Below are positions 1 to 5,989 of a stretch of DNA of 12,903 bases, one piece after another. Below the pieces are notes generated by a model, which worked only from the letters and a program-made list of their open reading frames with translations, was not told the origin of the DNA and searched no databases. The DNA is taken from contig CAKSDT010000049.1 of the NCBI GenBank assembly GCA_934446135.1, forward strand, positions 1 through 12,903, in the 5' to 3' direction. The DNA is from an uncultured Clostridia bacterium (GTDB lineage: Bacteria; Bacillota; Clostridia; RGIG6154). Positions within the stretch are counted from its first letter, which is position 1; each line of letters begins with the position of its first letter. The translations under genes and the position numbers were made by a program.

Positions 1-549
1 CAGACTCAGAAGTTGTCTGTCCTTTTCTGAAAATGATGTCTGTCCCAATGGATACAGAGAAATATTTATATTTCCCTTTGTTGGAAATGTCGACAGATCG
101 GGATTTATAAACATAAAGTTTGTTCCGTCATAATCAGAATAACCTTTTATAAACTCTGTAACCGTATACCCGATTTTATAAGTATTTTTGCCATACTGTG
201 TTATTCCGAAACAAAGTTCTACGCCGTCATCTGTATAATTTATACCGCATTTACTCTTTTTTGAGTTAAAATCCGCATCAATATTCCACACATCTATGTA
301 CTCATATTCACCGTTTTGGTCGGAAACTGTGAAATCCTCAATACCTATGTCCGATGTGTTTATTGGAATATAATTTTCCGTCCCATCATCAAAAGTACCG
401 GTCCATGTCTGAAAAATTTTTGCCGAACCGTCAGGATTAATTTTGACATCAATATCGATTTCGGACACATTGTTTGCATATGCCGCCGACGACAGCGAAA
501 GTATAAAAACAAATATTAAAACAAATATCACTTGCTTTATTTGCTTCAT
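1..549 (-). CDS. DUF2207-type membrane protein, N-terminal part (cut by window edge)
   Basis: An open frame runs from ATG at 549 to the left edge without a stop (183 codons), so the C-terminus lies outside the window. Residues 1-25 form a signal peptide (MKQ start, hydrophobic core, cleavage near SAAYA). The following extracytoplasmic region contains a WTGTFDDGTENYIPI segment and reads like the N-terminal beta-rich domain of DUF2207 proteins, which usually continue into transmembrane helices and a Gly/Ser-rich tail. A GAGGAG ribosome binding site overlaps the lemA stop codon, and only 11 bases separate the two genes, so they are very likely cotranscribed. LemA next to DUF2207 is a recurrent bacterial gene pair. 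The domain call rests on sequence look and this context. The biochemical role of the family is not known. Confidence 0.8.
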   Translation of the reverse strand, partial: MKQIKQVIFVLIFVFILSLSSAAYANNVSEIDIDVKINPDGSAKIFQTWTGTFDDGTENYIPINTSDIGIEDFTVSDQNGEYEYIDVWNIDADFNSKKSKCGINYTDDGVELCFGITQYGKNTYKIGYTVTEFIKGYSDYDGTNFMFINPDLSTFPTKGNINISLYPLGQTSFSEKDRQLLSL

Positions 550-560
550 TATTCTACTCC

Positions 561-1103
561 TCATTTCATACTAGGCATATCTGATTTGTTCTCAGGTGTT
601 TCAAGATAGTCACGGCTTGTTATATTAAGTATTCCTGCTGCAATTGATGTCGGGAACATTCTTATTGAACGGTTTAATTTGGTAACAGAATCATTATAAA
701 TAAGCCTTGACTGACGAACACTTTTTTCATAAGCGTTTACGCTGTCCATTGTTTTAATATAATTTTCATTTGCCTTTAACTCCGGATAACTTTCAGCAAC
801 TGCCATAATTTTACCCATTGCTTCAGTAAGAATATTTTCCTGATTATTAACATCGGCTGCACTACTCTTTACTGTAATGCTTGAACGCATTTTAATAGTT
901 TCAGAAAGAGTTTCATACTCATGTTTTGCATAACCTTTTGTAAGATCTAAAAGTGCAGTAAGTGCATCCCACCTTGATGACAACTGCACACCAATCTGAC
1001 TCATAGCATTATTGATGTTTTCATCCAAAGCAACCAATTTTCTTTGTGCGGAAATAAACCACAAAACAATTAAAACTACTACAATTATCAAAGCAATAAT
1101 CAT
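561..1103 (-). CDS. lemA: LemA family protein
   Basis: This 180-residue protein has the LemA layout: one N-terminal membrane helix (about 2-18), then a helical cytoplasmic or periplasm-facing domain. The family hallmarks are visible: NNAMSQIGVQLSSRWDALTALLDLTKGYAKHE (given here in pieces: SSRWDALTALLDL and KGYAKHE) near residues 42-62, an R-containing helix after it, and a late FPTSIAAGILN/RDYLETPE segment near 149-170. The ATG at 1103 has an AGGAGAGG ribosome binding site seven bases upstream. It is followed 11 bases later by the DUF2207 gene. LemA proteins are widespread membrane-anchored helical proteins of uncertain function; a role in envelope or membrane maintenance is inference. The family assignment is firm. 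Confidence 0.93.
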   Translation of the reverse strand: MIIALIIVVVLIVLWFISAQRKLVALDENINNAMSQIGVQLSSRWDALTALLDLTKGYAKHEYETLSETIKMRSSITVKSSAADVNNQENILTEAMGKIMAVAESYPELKANENYIKTMDSVNAYEKSVRQSRLIYNDSVTKLNRSIRMFPTSIAAGILNITSRDYLETPENKSDMPSMK

Positions 1104-1136
1104 AATTTTACCTCTCCTTTTCTGTTTTATAAATTA

Positions 1137-1161
1137 AAAGCCCGTAAATTATACGGGCTTT
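1137..1161 (-). terminator. Rho-independent terminator of the lipoprotein gene, inside the lemA leader
   Basis: A perfect 10-bp stem (1137-1146 with 1152-1161, AAAGCCCGTA/TACGGGCTTT) closes a 5-base loop. On the minus strand it is followed by TTTTAATTT; on the plus strand the T-run is shorter. It lies 60 bases past the lipoprotein stop and about 33 bases before lemA. Its odd feature is that the best lemA promoter (1174-1202) lies upstream of it, so the hairpin also starts the lemA transcript. Confidence 0.8.
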
Positions 1162-1173
1162 AAACCCTTACAA

Positions 1174-1202
1174 ATTATATCATAAAAGGGTCTGTAATTC
1201 AA
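1174..1202 (-). promoter_or_regulatory. Predicted sigma-A promoter for lemA-DUF2207
   Basis: On the minus strand, TTGAAT (1202-1197) and a perfect TATAAT (1179-1174) are separated by exactly 17 bases. The start point would fall near 1167, so the mRNA would begin about six bases before the terminator-like stem at 1161-1137. A 6-bp inverted repeat (ACCCTT 1164-1169 / AAGGGT 1186-1191) flanks the -10 box. No other good promoter was seen between the hairpin and lemA. Confidence 0.65.
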
Positions 1203-1222
1203 CTGTTATTTAAAATTCGAAA

Positions 1223-1705
1223 TTAATATTCTATTGCCATTCCTTTTTCTTCAGCCAACTTTTCGAGTGCCTTATTATAATCATCAAGAAGACTTATACC
1301 TTTTTCAATTTTTGCTGTTCCTTCATTAACCAAGGCTTCATCATCATCTTTGAGAGCCTTAGACATCTTTTCATAACCTTCCTTATATGCTGCCATAACT
1401 GCTTCATATTTTCCTTTAATTTGTTTTACTTCATCTGTTTCCGGATTAATTTCAGCAAGTTTATCAACAGAATCCTGAATTACAGGCAGAATTTTATTAT
1501 CAATTTGGTTAATAATATCTTCTGCTGATTCAAGGTCTCCGAGATTTGCGGATTCTGTTTTGATTGTTTCATAGTTTTGGTTTACAGATACCATATCCGT
1601 ATTAAGAAACTTTTCAAAATCATCCGTAACAGGATCGCTTCCGCATGCTGTTAAAACCGAAATCCCCATTAAAAGTGTAAGTACCATTGCAACAATTTTT
1701 TTCAT
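1223..1705 (-). CDS. Small helical lipoprotein of unknown function
   Basis: The 160-residue product starts with a lipoprotein signal peptide: MKK, a hydrophobic core, and a lipobox LTAC with the lipidated cysteine at residue 21. The mature part is acidic, lysine-rich and almost entirely helix-forming (heptad-like stretches at about 35-110 and 120-155), and has no recognisable catalytic motif. The start ATG at 1705 has an AAGGAG site eight bases upstream. It has its own near-consensus promoter and its own terminator, so it is a single-gene unit between the DUF5131 gene and lemA. It is presumably anchored on the outer face of the membrane. I do not recognise a named family. Confidence 0.85.
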   Translation of the reverse strand: MKKIVAMVLTLLMGISVLTACGSDPVTDDFEKFLNTDMVSVNQNYETIKTESANLGDLESAEDIINQIDNKILPVIQDSVDKLAEINPETDEVKQIKGKYEAVMAAYKEGYEKMSKALKDDDEALVNEGTAKIEKGISLLDDYNKALEKLAEEKGMAIEY

Positions 1706-1755
1706 ACTGATTCTCCTTATTTCAAAAATTTTTTAACAAATACCATAACCGGCAC

Positions 1756-1784
1756 ATTATATCACACTTAAATTAAAATATCAA
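1756..1784 (-). promoter_or_regulatory. Sigma-A promoter of the lipoprotein gene
   Basis: Minus-strand TTGATA (1784-1779), a 17-base spacer and a perfect TATAAT (1761-1756) lie 51 bases upstream of the start codon. No terminator is visible between this promoter and the stop codon of the DUF5131 gene at 1793, so readthrough from the preceding operon into the lipoprotein gene is possible. Confidence 0.8.
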
Positions 1785-1792
1785 GGTTAAAA

Positions 1793-2536
1793 TCAGATTC
1801 TTACATTATAATCTATACCTGCTTTTTCCGCCTGTGAAATCTGATATTTTCTCTTTACTCGGTAAAGTTTTCCGTCTTTTAAAAGTTTTGCCCCCGTCTG
1901 GTGAAACCTGAATGATATATCGTTTCTAATACACTGTTCTCTTATATCTAAGACCCATCGGTAATCACAAACCCTTGCATTATATCCGGATTCGCCGCCA
2001 ACCGACACTTCTTCAATACTGTTATTAAGATATTTTTCAATATTCATTTTTTCAATAATCGGAGCAACAATTATCGACTTATGTTTTATCGGAAGTGAAT
2101 TGAATACCGGCAGTCTTAACTCAGCCATTTCCTGATTTTCAACCGTGCATCCTACTATAACATTGTTATAACCATCACCCCAATCGGACGGCAAACATTT
2201 TTCAAATCTTGTTATTCTCTTAGTGAAAAAACAAAAATTACAATCCGAGCGAAGTTTTATCATTTCCCAGCATTTCTGCCGCCAAGGATCAGCATCCTCA
2301 AGTAAAAAATCTGATGTAAAACAAGTAAATACAATTTTCCCCGACCGTATTTTGTAAGTTCCGTCCCTTTTCTTCTTTATGGGCAAATTAAAATTTCCTG
2401 TTTTTCTGCATATACTGCTTGAAATCTCCGAGCCGTACATTTCGTCCTGTCTGTAAACATAGCAGTATTTACATCCTGGACTGATTTTTGTACATCCATG
2501 CCAAGGGTTCCAATCAGCATAAATCTCGTTTTTCAT
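1793..2536 (-). CDS. DUF5131 (phage Gp37/Gp68-like) protein
   Basis: This 247-residue protein carries the DUF5131 signature. Near the N-terminus, WNPWHGCTKISPGCKYCY (residues 9-26) places cysteines at 15, 22 and 25 (CX6CX2C). Later come a VGGESG segment near residue 180 and a C-terminal FRFHQTG...DGKLYRVKRKY region. The family is common in phages and scattered bacterial operons, and is thought to be radical-SAM-like because of its cysteine cluster, but its reaction is not established. The CX6CX2C spacing differs from the canonical CX3CX2C. It is the last gene of the TetR-headed operon, 22 bases after the flavoprotein gene, with an AGGTGA ribosome binding site. Neighbouring genes are not phage genes, so prophage origin is not supported here. 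Confidence 0.85.
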   Translation of the reverse strand: MKNEIYADWNPWHGCTKISPGCKYCYVYRQDEMYGSEISSSICRKTGNFNLPIKKKRDGTYKIRSGKIVFTCFTSDFLLEDADPWRQKCWEMIKLRSDCNFCFFTKRITRFEKCLPSDWGDGYNNVIVGCTVENQEMAELRLPVFNSLPIKHKSIIVAPIIEKMNIEKYLNNSIEEVSVGGESGYNARVCDYRWVLDIREQCIRNDISFRFHQTGAKLLKDGKLYRVKRKYQISQAEKAGIDYNVRI

Positions 2537-2558
2537 TAAATCACCTACTGTAATAATG

Positions 2559-3248
2559 TTAAAATCTAATTATATTTTTATGTTGTTTCCAATAATCGTT
2601 ATCAATTTCCCACATTTTATCATTCAAATGCAGTTTTGAAAACATCTTATAAAGCAATTTAACTTTAAGTGACGGCCTAAGATTACGGGAAAATTTGCAT
2701 ACCTTAACTGCTGTTTTATCCAGTTTACTTTTGAAATCTTTCTTAAATTTCTCAGGCATATCACTCCAGGAATATTGCCACACTGACTGTGTTACAACAT
2801 GTGTTCTCGCAACTCCCCAATACTCCATCCTGTCTTTTATATCTATTGCAGTTGATTTAAGACCGCCCCCGCCCGCAGTTGTTATTACCACCGCTTGTTT
2901 ATTAATCATATCAAAATTCGGACGGTGAACAAGCCATCTGTAACCGTAATGATCCAAAAACGATTTTATTTGCCCGGGAGTATGAAAGCACCACACGGGA
3001 CTGCAGAATATGACAAGTTGCGATTTTTCAAAAGCATCATTAATAGGTTTTAGAAACTCTGCCCCTCCGCACTTGTCTTCTTTTCCGCTAAGACATAAAT
3101 AACACCCCTTGCAGATATGAGGCATATCTTCGGGCAAAGTAAATTCAAAAACATTTTCAACATCGGAAATTTTTGAAATTAAATATTGGGCTCCGTTATA
3201 TGTACTGCTGTTTTTTCTCTTAGTTGCTTTTATTAAAGTTATATTCAT
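2559..3248 (-). CDS. Isf-like NADPH-dependent FMN reductase / iron-sulfur flavoprotein
   Basis: The 229-residue product has a flavodoxin-like fold signature: an N-terminal beta strand MNITLIKATKRKNSSTY (phosphate-binding loop at about 10-17), SPVWCFHTPGQIKSFLDH (83-100) as the FMN-binding and dimerisation segment, and ITTAGGGG (122-129). Between them is a compact cysteine motif, C46-X2-C49-X2-C52-X7-C60, which matches the CX2CX2CX4-7C pattern that binds a 4Fe-4S cluster in archaeal and clostridial iron-sulfur flavoproteins (Isf). It probably moves electrons through FMN and possibly an Fe-S cluster in the cytoplasm; donor and acceptor are unknown. The lysine-rich C-terminal 60 residues are an extension beyond the core. 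The ribosome binding site is weak (AAGG). It sits 18 bases after the methyltransferase gene. Confidence 0.82.
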   Translation of the reverse strand: MNITLIKATKRKNSSTYNGAQYLISKISDVENVFEFTLPEDMPHICKGCYLCLSGKEDKCGGAEFLKPINDAFEKSQLVIFCSPVWCFHTPGQIKSFLDHYGYRWLVHRPNFDMINKQAVVITTAGGGGLKSTAIDIKDRMEYWGVARTHVVTQSVWQYSWSDMPEKFKKDFKSKLDKTAVKVCKFSRNLRPSLKVKLLYKMFSKLHLNDKMWEIDNDYWKQHKNIIRF

Positions 3249-3266
3249 ATTATCACTGCCTTAAAA

Positions 3267-3983
3267 CTATTTTTTTCTAAGTACTATCGAAATAAAATCA
3301 AGATATCTTCCGCCGCCTGCTTCTATTGCCTTTCTGTCACCTCTTGCATATTCGTTTTCTTGAACAATCCAATCTTTCCAGACCTCTTCGTTGCTTTCCA
3401 TTTCCGTCACACTTATTACTTCAGCATCTTTACAACGACCTACCATTCTTTTCCAATATTTAACATCGTGCATATACTCAAGTTGTTGGGGCGACCAGGA
3501 AAGTAAAAGTTCTTTTGGATGATTATCATGACAGTCTTCTTTCATGCCCGGAATTGCAATATATATGTAACCGCCGCTTTTGACAAACGGTAAAAGTTTA
3601 TCATCAAGATAGTTTTCATCACGGCCGAAATAGTTATAAGAGTCAGTACTTACAACTCCATCAAAAAAATTTTTTTCAAATGGCAGATTTTCGGCATCTG
3701 CCTTTACAGGTATCAGTTTTTCCCTGCTTATCCCCAGACTGTCAAAAAACCTCTGATTTTCATTAGGATCGCTCCACAAGTCTGCTGCATATACGGTAAA
3801 CCCATATTCTTCTGCAAGAAATACACTTGTAAGTCCCTGTCCGCTCCCCAAATCACATACAATAGCATTTTCGGGAATTTTATTGTCAATTAAAAGTTCT
3901 TCCTCTAATTTTACAGGATTAGGTCCCATAATTTTTGCCTGCAACTCCGGAATATCATACTTCTTACTCTTAATATATTCCAC
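3267..3983 (-). CDS. Class I SAM-dependent methyltransferase
   Basis: The 238-residue product has the class I fold motifs: motif I VCDLGSGQG (42-50), the acidic residue ending beta-2 (AADLW, D68), KADAENLPF (94-102), and a post-motif segment with FDGVVSTDSYNYFG (107-120). It resembles the Methyltransf_11 group, which often acts on small molecules; the substrate cannot be told. The start is GTG at 3983, one base after the rsgA-like stop codon, with AGAGGG seven bases upstream, so translation is probably coupled. A late EAGGGRYLDFISIVLRK strand closes the fold. It is the third gene of the TetR operon. A target on RNA, protein or a toxic compound is inference only. Confidence 0.88.
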   Translation of the reverse strand: MEYIKSKKYDIPELQAKIMGPNPVKLEEELLIDNKIPENAIVCDLGSGQGLTSVFLAEEYGFTVYAADLWSDPNENQRFFDSLGISREKLIPVKADAENLPFEKNFFDGVVSTDSYNYFGRDENYLDDKLLPFVKSGGYIYIAIPGMKEDCHDNHPKELLLSWSPQQLEYMHDVKYWKRMVGRCKDAEVISVTEMESNEEVWKDWIVQENEYARGDRKAIEAGGGRYLDFISIVLRKK

Positions 3984-3984
3984 C

Positions 3985-4974
3985 TTATTTCCCTCTTTTC
4001 CTGTTTATTTTTGCAATTTGTTTAAACTTTTTCTTTTTTTGTGAGATAAATTCTTCTTTGTTTTCTGAATAACTGTTTTCACTTTTTAGTTTTAAATAAG
4101 ACGCCCATCGCTCAACAGAAAGTTCTCCTTCAAGTATTGCCCTTTTTATAGCACACCCCGGTTCACCCTCATGGTTACAATTTGAAAATCTGCATTGTCT
4201 TACAAAACTCTCTATATCTGAAAATGACCTGTCAAGTCCTTTTTCTGCATTCCATAGACCAAGTTCTCTCATTCCGGGAGTGTCTATTACCATACCGCCG
4301 TTTTCAAGTTCGAATAATTGCCTTTTTGTTGTTGTATGCCTGCCTTTATCATCGTTCCTAAGTCCGTTTGTTGCAAGTTTTTCTCTTCCCAAAAGTTTAT
4401 TTATAAGTGTTGACTTACCCACGCCGGATGAACCTATAAATGCTGCAGTTTCTCCTTTGTTAATATAGTTAAACAGTTTTTTGTAACTATCAGGTTCAGA
4501 AACGGTCACCCCGACAATATCCACACCAAATGCAATCGACTTAACATCAATCACATACTTATTCAAATCATCGCACAAATCTGTTTTTGTAAGAACAATT
4601 ACAGGCGTCGCCCCGCTTTCCCATGAAACTGCAAGATAGCGTTCGAGCCTTTTTATATTAAAATCATTGTTTAAAGACATACATATAAAAACTGTATCTA
4701 TATTTACGGCAACTACCTGCCGTTGTGCATTTCTCCCGGCCGCCTTCCGTATGAAAACGGTTTTTCTCGGCAAAACACTGTGTATAACCGCACGATTGGG
4801 AAATACACCATCAGTTTTCACAAAATCACCCACTGCCGGAAAGTCTGCCGGATCCCTTGCTTCAAACCTCAATTTTCCCGACACCTCAGCCAATTGTTCG
4901 CCATGTTCACTTGTTACTGTATATATGCCCTTTTCCTGAGATATAACCCTTGCATAATTCTCATCATTCATCAT
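3985..4974 (-). CDS. rsgA: RsgA-type circularly permuted ribosome GTPase (paralogue-like)
   Basis: The 329-residue protein has a full RsgA architecture: an N-terminal OB-fold (about 5-75), then a circularly permuted GTPase in the order G4 TKTD (129-132), G1 GSSGVGKS (181-188), G2 region RHTTTKRQL (212-220), G3 DTPG (231-234). The RsgA zinc knuckle follows (C261, C266, H268, C274), with a very basic tail. RsgA is a 30S-subunit maturation GTPase also linked to (p)ppGpp stress control. Its place in a TetR-regulated operon, away from the usual prkC/rpe or cell-wall neighbourhood, suggests an inducible second copy; this cannot be confirmed without the rest of the genome. ATG 4974 (AGAGGG upstream) overlaps the tetR end by 11 bases; a second ATG follows at 4971. 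Confidence 0.9.
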   Translation of the reverse strand: MMNDENYARVISQEKGIYTVTSEHGEQLAEVSGKLRFEARDPADFPAVGDFVKTDGVFPNRAVIHSVLPRKTVFIRKAAGRNAQRQVVAVNIDTVFICMSLNNDFNIKRLERYLAVSWESGATPVIVLTKTDLCDDLNKYVIDVKSIAFGVDIVGVTVSEPDSYKKLFNYINKGETAAFIGSSGVGKSTLINKLLGREKLATNGLRNDDKGRHTTTKRQLFELENGGMVIDTPGMRELGLWNAEKGLDRSFSDIESFVRQCRFSNCNHEGEPGCAIKRAILEGELSVERWASYLKLKSENSYSENKEEFISQKKKKFKQIAKINRKRGK

Positions 4975-5410
4975 GAGAAACCCTCTTTTCTCTGATAAAA
5001 CTTTCTATATGATCCTTCATAGCATTTAAAAGTATATCCTTATTGTTAAAGGAATCATATAAATTAATCAAAAGATAGAACGGAGAATAAAACTCAACCG
5101 CAAGTTGCATCGGACTGCCATCTTTCAAAATCCCATTGCTTATCATTAAGGATACATTATTATATGAATCCGGCCTATTTTCGTATGTTTGCTCAGGAAC
5201 TTTTGATTTCTTTGAATTTTCACTGTCAATCTGATACATTTTCTCAAGAATGCTGTCAAATATATCTCTTTTATTTTTATAATGCTTATACAGTGCACTT
5301 TTAGTTATCCCAAGTTTACTCGCAATATCACTTACAGATACAGCCTCATAGCCTTCCTTTGCAAAAAGTTCAAGAGAAACTGTCAGAATTCTTTCTTTAG
5401 TATTGATCAT
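4964..5410 (-). CDS. TetR family transcriptional regulator, operon head
   Basis: The first 55 residues are a typical TetR DNA-binding domain: KERILTVSLELFAKEGYEAVSVSDIASKLGITKSALYKHYKNKRDIF (in pieces: SVSDIASKLGITKSALYKHY at 25-44). The ligand domain is short; at 148 residues the protein is well below the usual 180-220. It ends IREKRVSHDE, overlapping the rsgA-like start, so the shortness is not an artefact of the window. An AGGAGG site lies five bases before ATG 5410. The promoter just upstream contains two matching inverted-repeat operators, which makes autorepression of this and the four following genes the likely arrangement. The inducer is unknown. Confidence 0.92.
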   Translation of the reverse strand: MINTKERILTVSLELFAKEGYEAVSVSDIASKLGITKSALYKHYKNKRDIFDSILEKMYQIDSENSKKSKVPEQTYENRPDSYNNVSLMISNGILKDGSPMQLAVEFYSPFYLLINLYDSFNNKDILLNAMKDHIESFIREKRVSHDE

Positions 5411-5429
5411 ATAAACCTCCTAAAACATA

Positions 5430-5445
5430 GTGAACGACTGTTCAC
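5430..5445. promoter_or_regulatory. TetR operator O1 (start-site proximal)
   Basis: GTGAACGACTGTTCAC is a 16-bp palindrome with perfect 6-bp arms. It covers the predicted transcription start of the tetR operon. Together with O2 it forms a perfect 13-bp inverted repeat (5430-5442 with 5459-5471). The centres of O1 and O2 are 26 bp apart. This symmetry and the place next to a tetR gene are typical of TetR-family operators. Confidence 0.85.
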
Positions 5446-5449
5446 CGAT

Positions 5450-5478
5450 ATTATAGTAAACAGTCGTTCACTTGTCAA
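5450..5478 (-). promoter_or_regulatory. Consensus sigma-A promoter of the TetR-RsgA operon
   Basis: Minus-strand TTGACA (5478-5473), a 17-base spacer, and TATAAT (5455-5450) match the consensus at every position. Transcription would start near 5443, inside operator O1, giving a leader of about 33 bases with an AGGAGG site. The -35 box contains the stop codon of the decayed yoaP gene (TGA, 5477-5475). Such a strong promoter with operators over both spacer and start fits tight repression. Confidence 0.88.
5456..5471. promoter_or_regulatory. TetR operator O2 (in the promoter spacer)
   Basis: GTAAACAGTCGTTCAC is the same motif as O1 in inverted form with one changed arm base. It fills 16 of the 17 bases between the -35 and -10 boxes, so a bound repressor would block RNA polymerase directly. 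Confidence 0.82.
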
Positions 5479-5977
5479 GAGTTATTTATAAGTTTCAAAA
5501 ATTTCTTGTCAGATAAAATTTCGTTTGTAACATATTTGCCATTGTAAAATAAGGCATATGTTGTAACCAGAGCCGGTGCATTTTGTGCAATAAGTTAAAA
5601 ACTTAGGGTCTGCTAAAAAACCTCTTTTTTAGGCAGAAGACAAAATACAAAGACCTTTCCTGCCTTTTTCTTTTGCATCTGAAATTGCATAACTAAGCAA
5701 ATCATTTGAATATCCGTTTCCTTTAAATGAACCTGATACCCAAAGGCAGTTTATGTGCATATACCCGTCTGCATTAATAGGAAACCACGCATTCTCGGCA
5801 GGAATATGCTCTATAAAACATTTCCCCCGCTCAACACTCTTATAAGACAAGTCCATCGTCAAATCTTTCTGAAAGCCATTCTTTTTTTGAAGAAACCTGT
5901 ATATCTTTATTGTTTGAAATTGCACAGCATATGTGCTCTTTTTCAATATTGTCCTTTGTAACTTTTATGTATTCCAT
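5475..5977 (-). pseudogene. yoaP: Decayed yoaP-type GNAT acetyltransferase
   Basis: Three reading frames together spell a YoaP-family protein. From ATG 5977 (AGGAGAAGG upstream), 45 codons read MEYIKVTKDNIEKEH... to GLVL and hit TAA at 5842-5840. One base appears lost there: adding a T would give GLVFYKSVERGKCF, which continues in the next frame through IPAENAW and CLWVSGSFKGNGYSNDLL (the acetyl-CoA-binding loop). That frame stops at TAA 5631-5629, which replaces a lysine codon, because the same frame continues KRGFLADPKFLTY. A third frame then gives AQNAPALVTTYALFYNG to a stop at 5475, the YoaP C-terminus. Roughly 80 residues between FLTY and AQNAP are missing. The total is 503 bases against about 750 expected from memory of the family. 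It lies 12 bases behind the LiaF-like gene, in the same operon. Confidence 0.88.
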
Positions 5978-5989
5978 ATCCTTCTCCTG

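Noticed and set aside
316..519. Plus-strand open frame of 67 codons
   Set aside because: It is antisense to the DUF2207 gene, which has a signal peptide, a ribosome binding site and an operon partner; the plus frame has none of these.
4667..4995. Two overlapping plus-strand open frames of 90 codons
   Set aside because: They are antisense shadows of the N-terminal half of the RsgA-type gene, whose motifs and start are clear.
5609..5638. Hairpin with A/T-rich stem (TCTGC...GCAGA) as a terminator
   Set aside because: The stem is imperfect (one bulge), has no T-run after it in either direction, and coincides with ancestral yoaP codons, so the symmetry is probably accidental.
5629..5946. A free-standing 105-residue GNAT gene starting at 5946
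   Set aside because: The first 30 or so codons of that frame are out-of-frame reading of the real YoaP N-terminus, its start has no ribosome binding site, and the stop replaces a conserved lysine codon. It is the middle part of a pseudogene.
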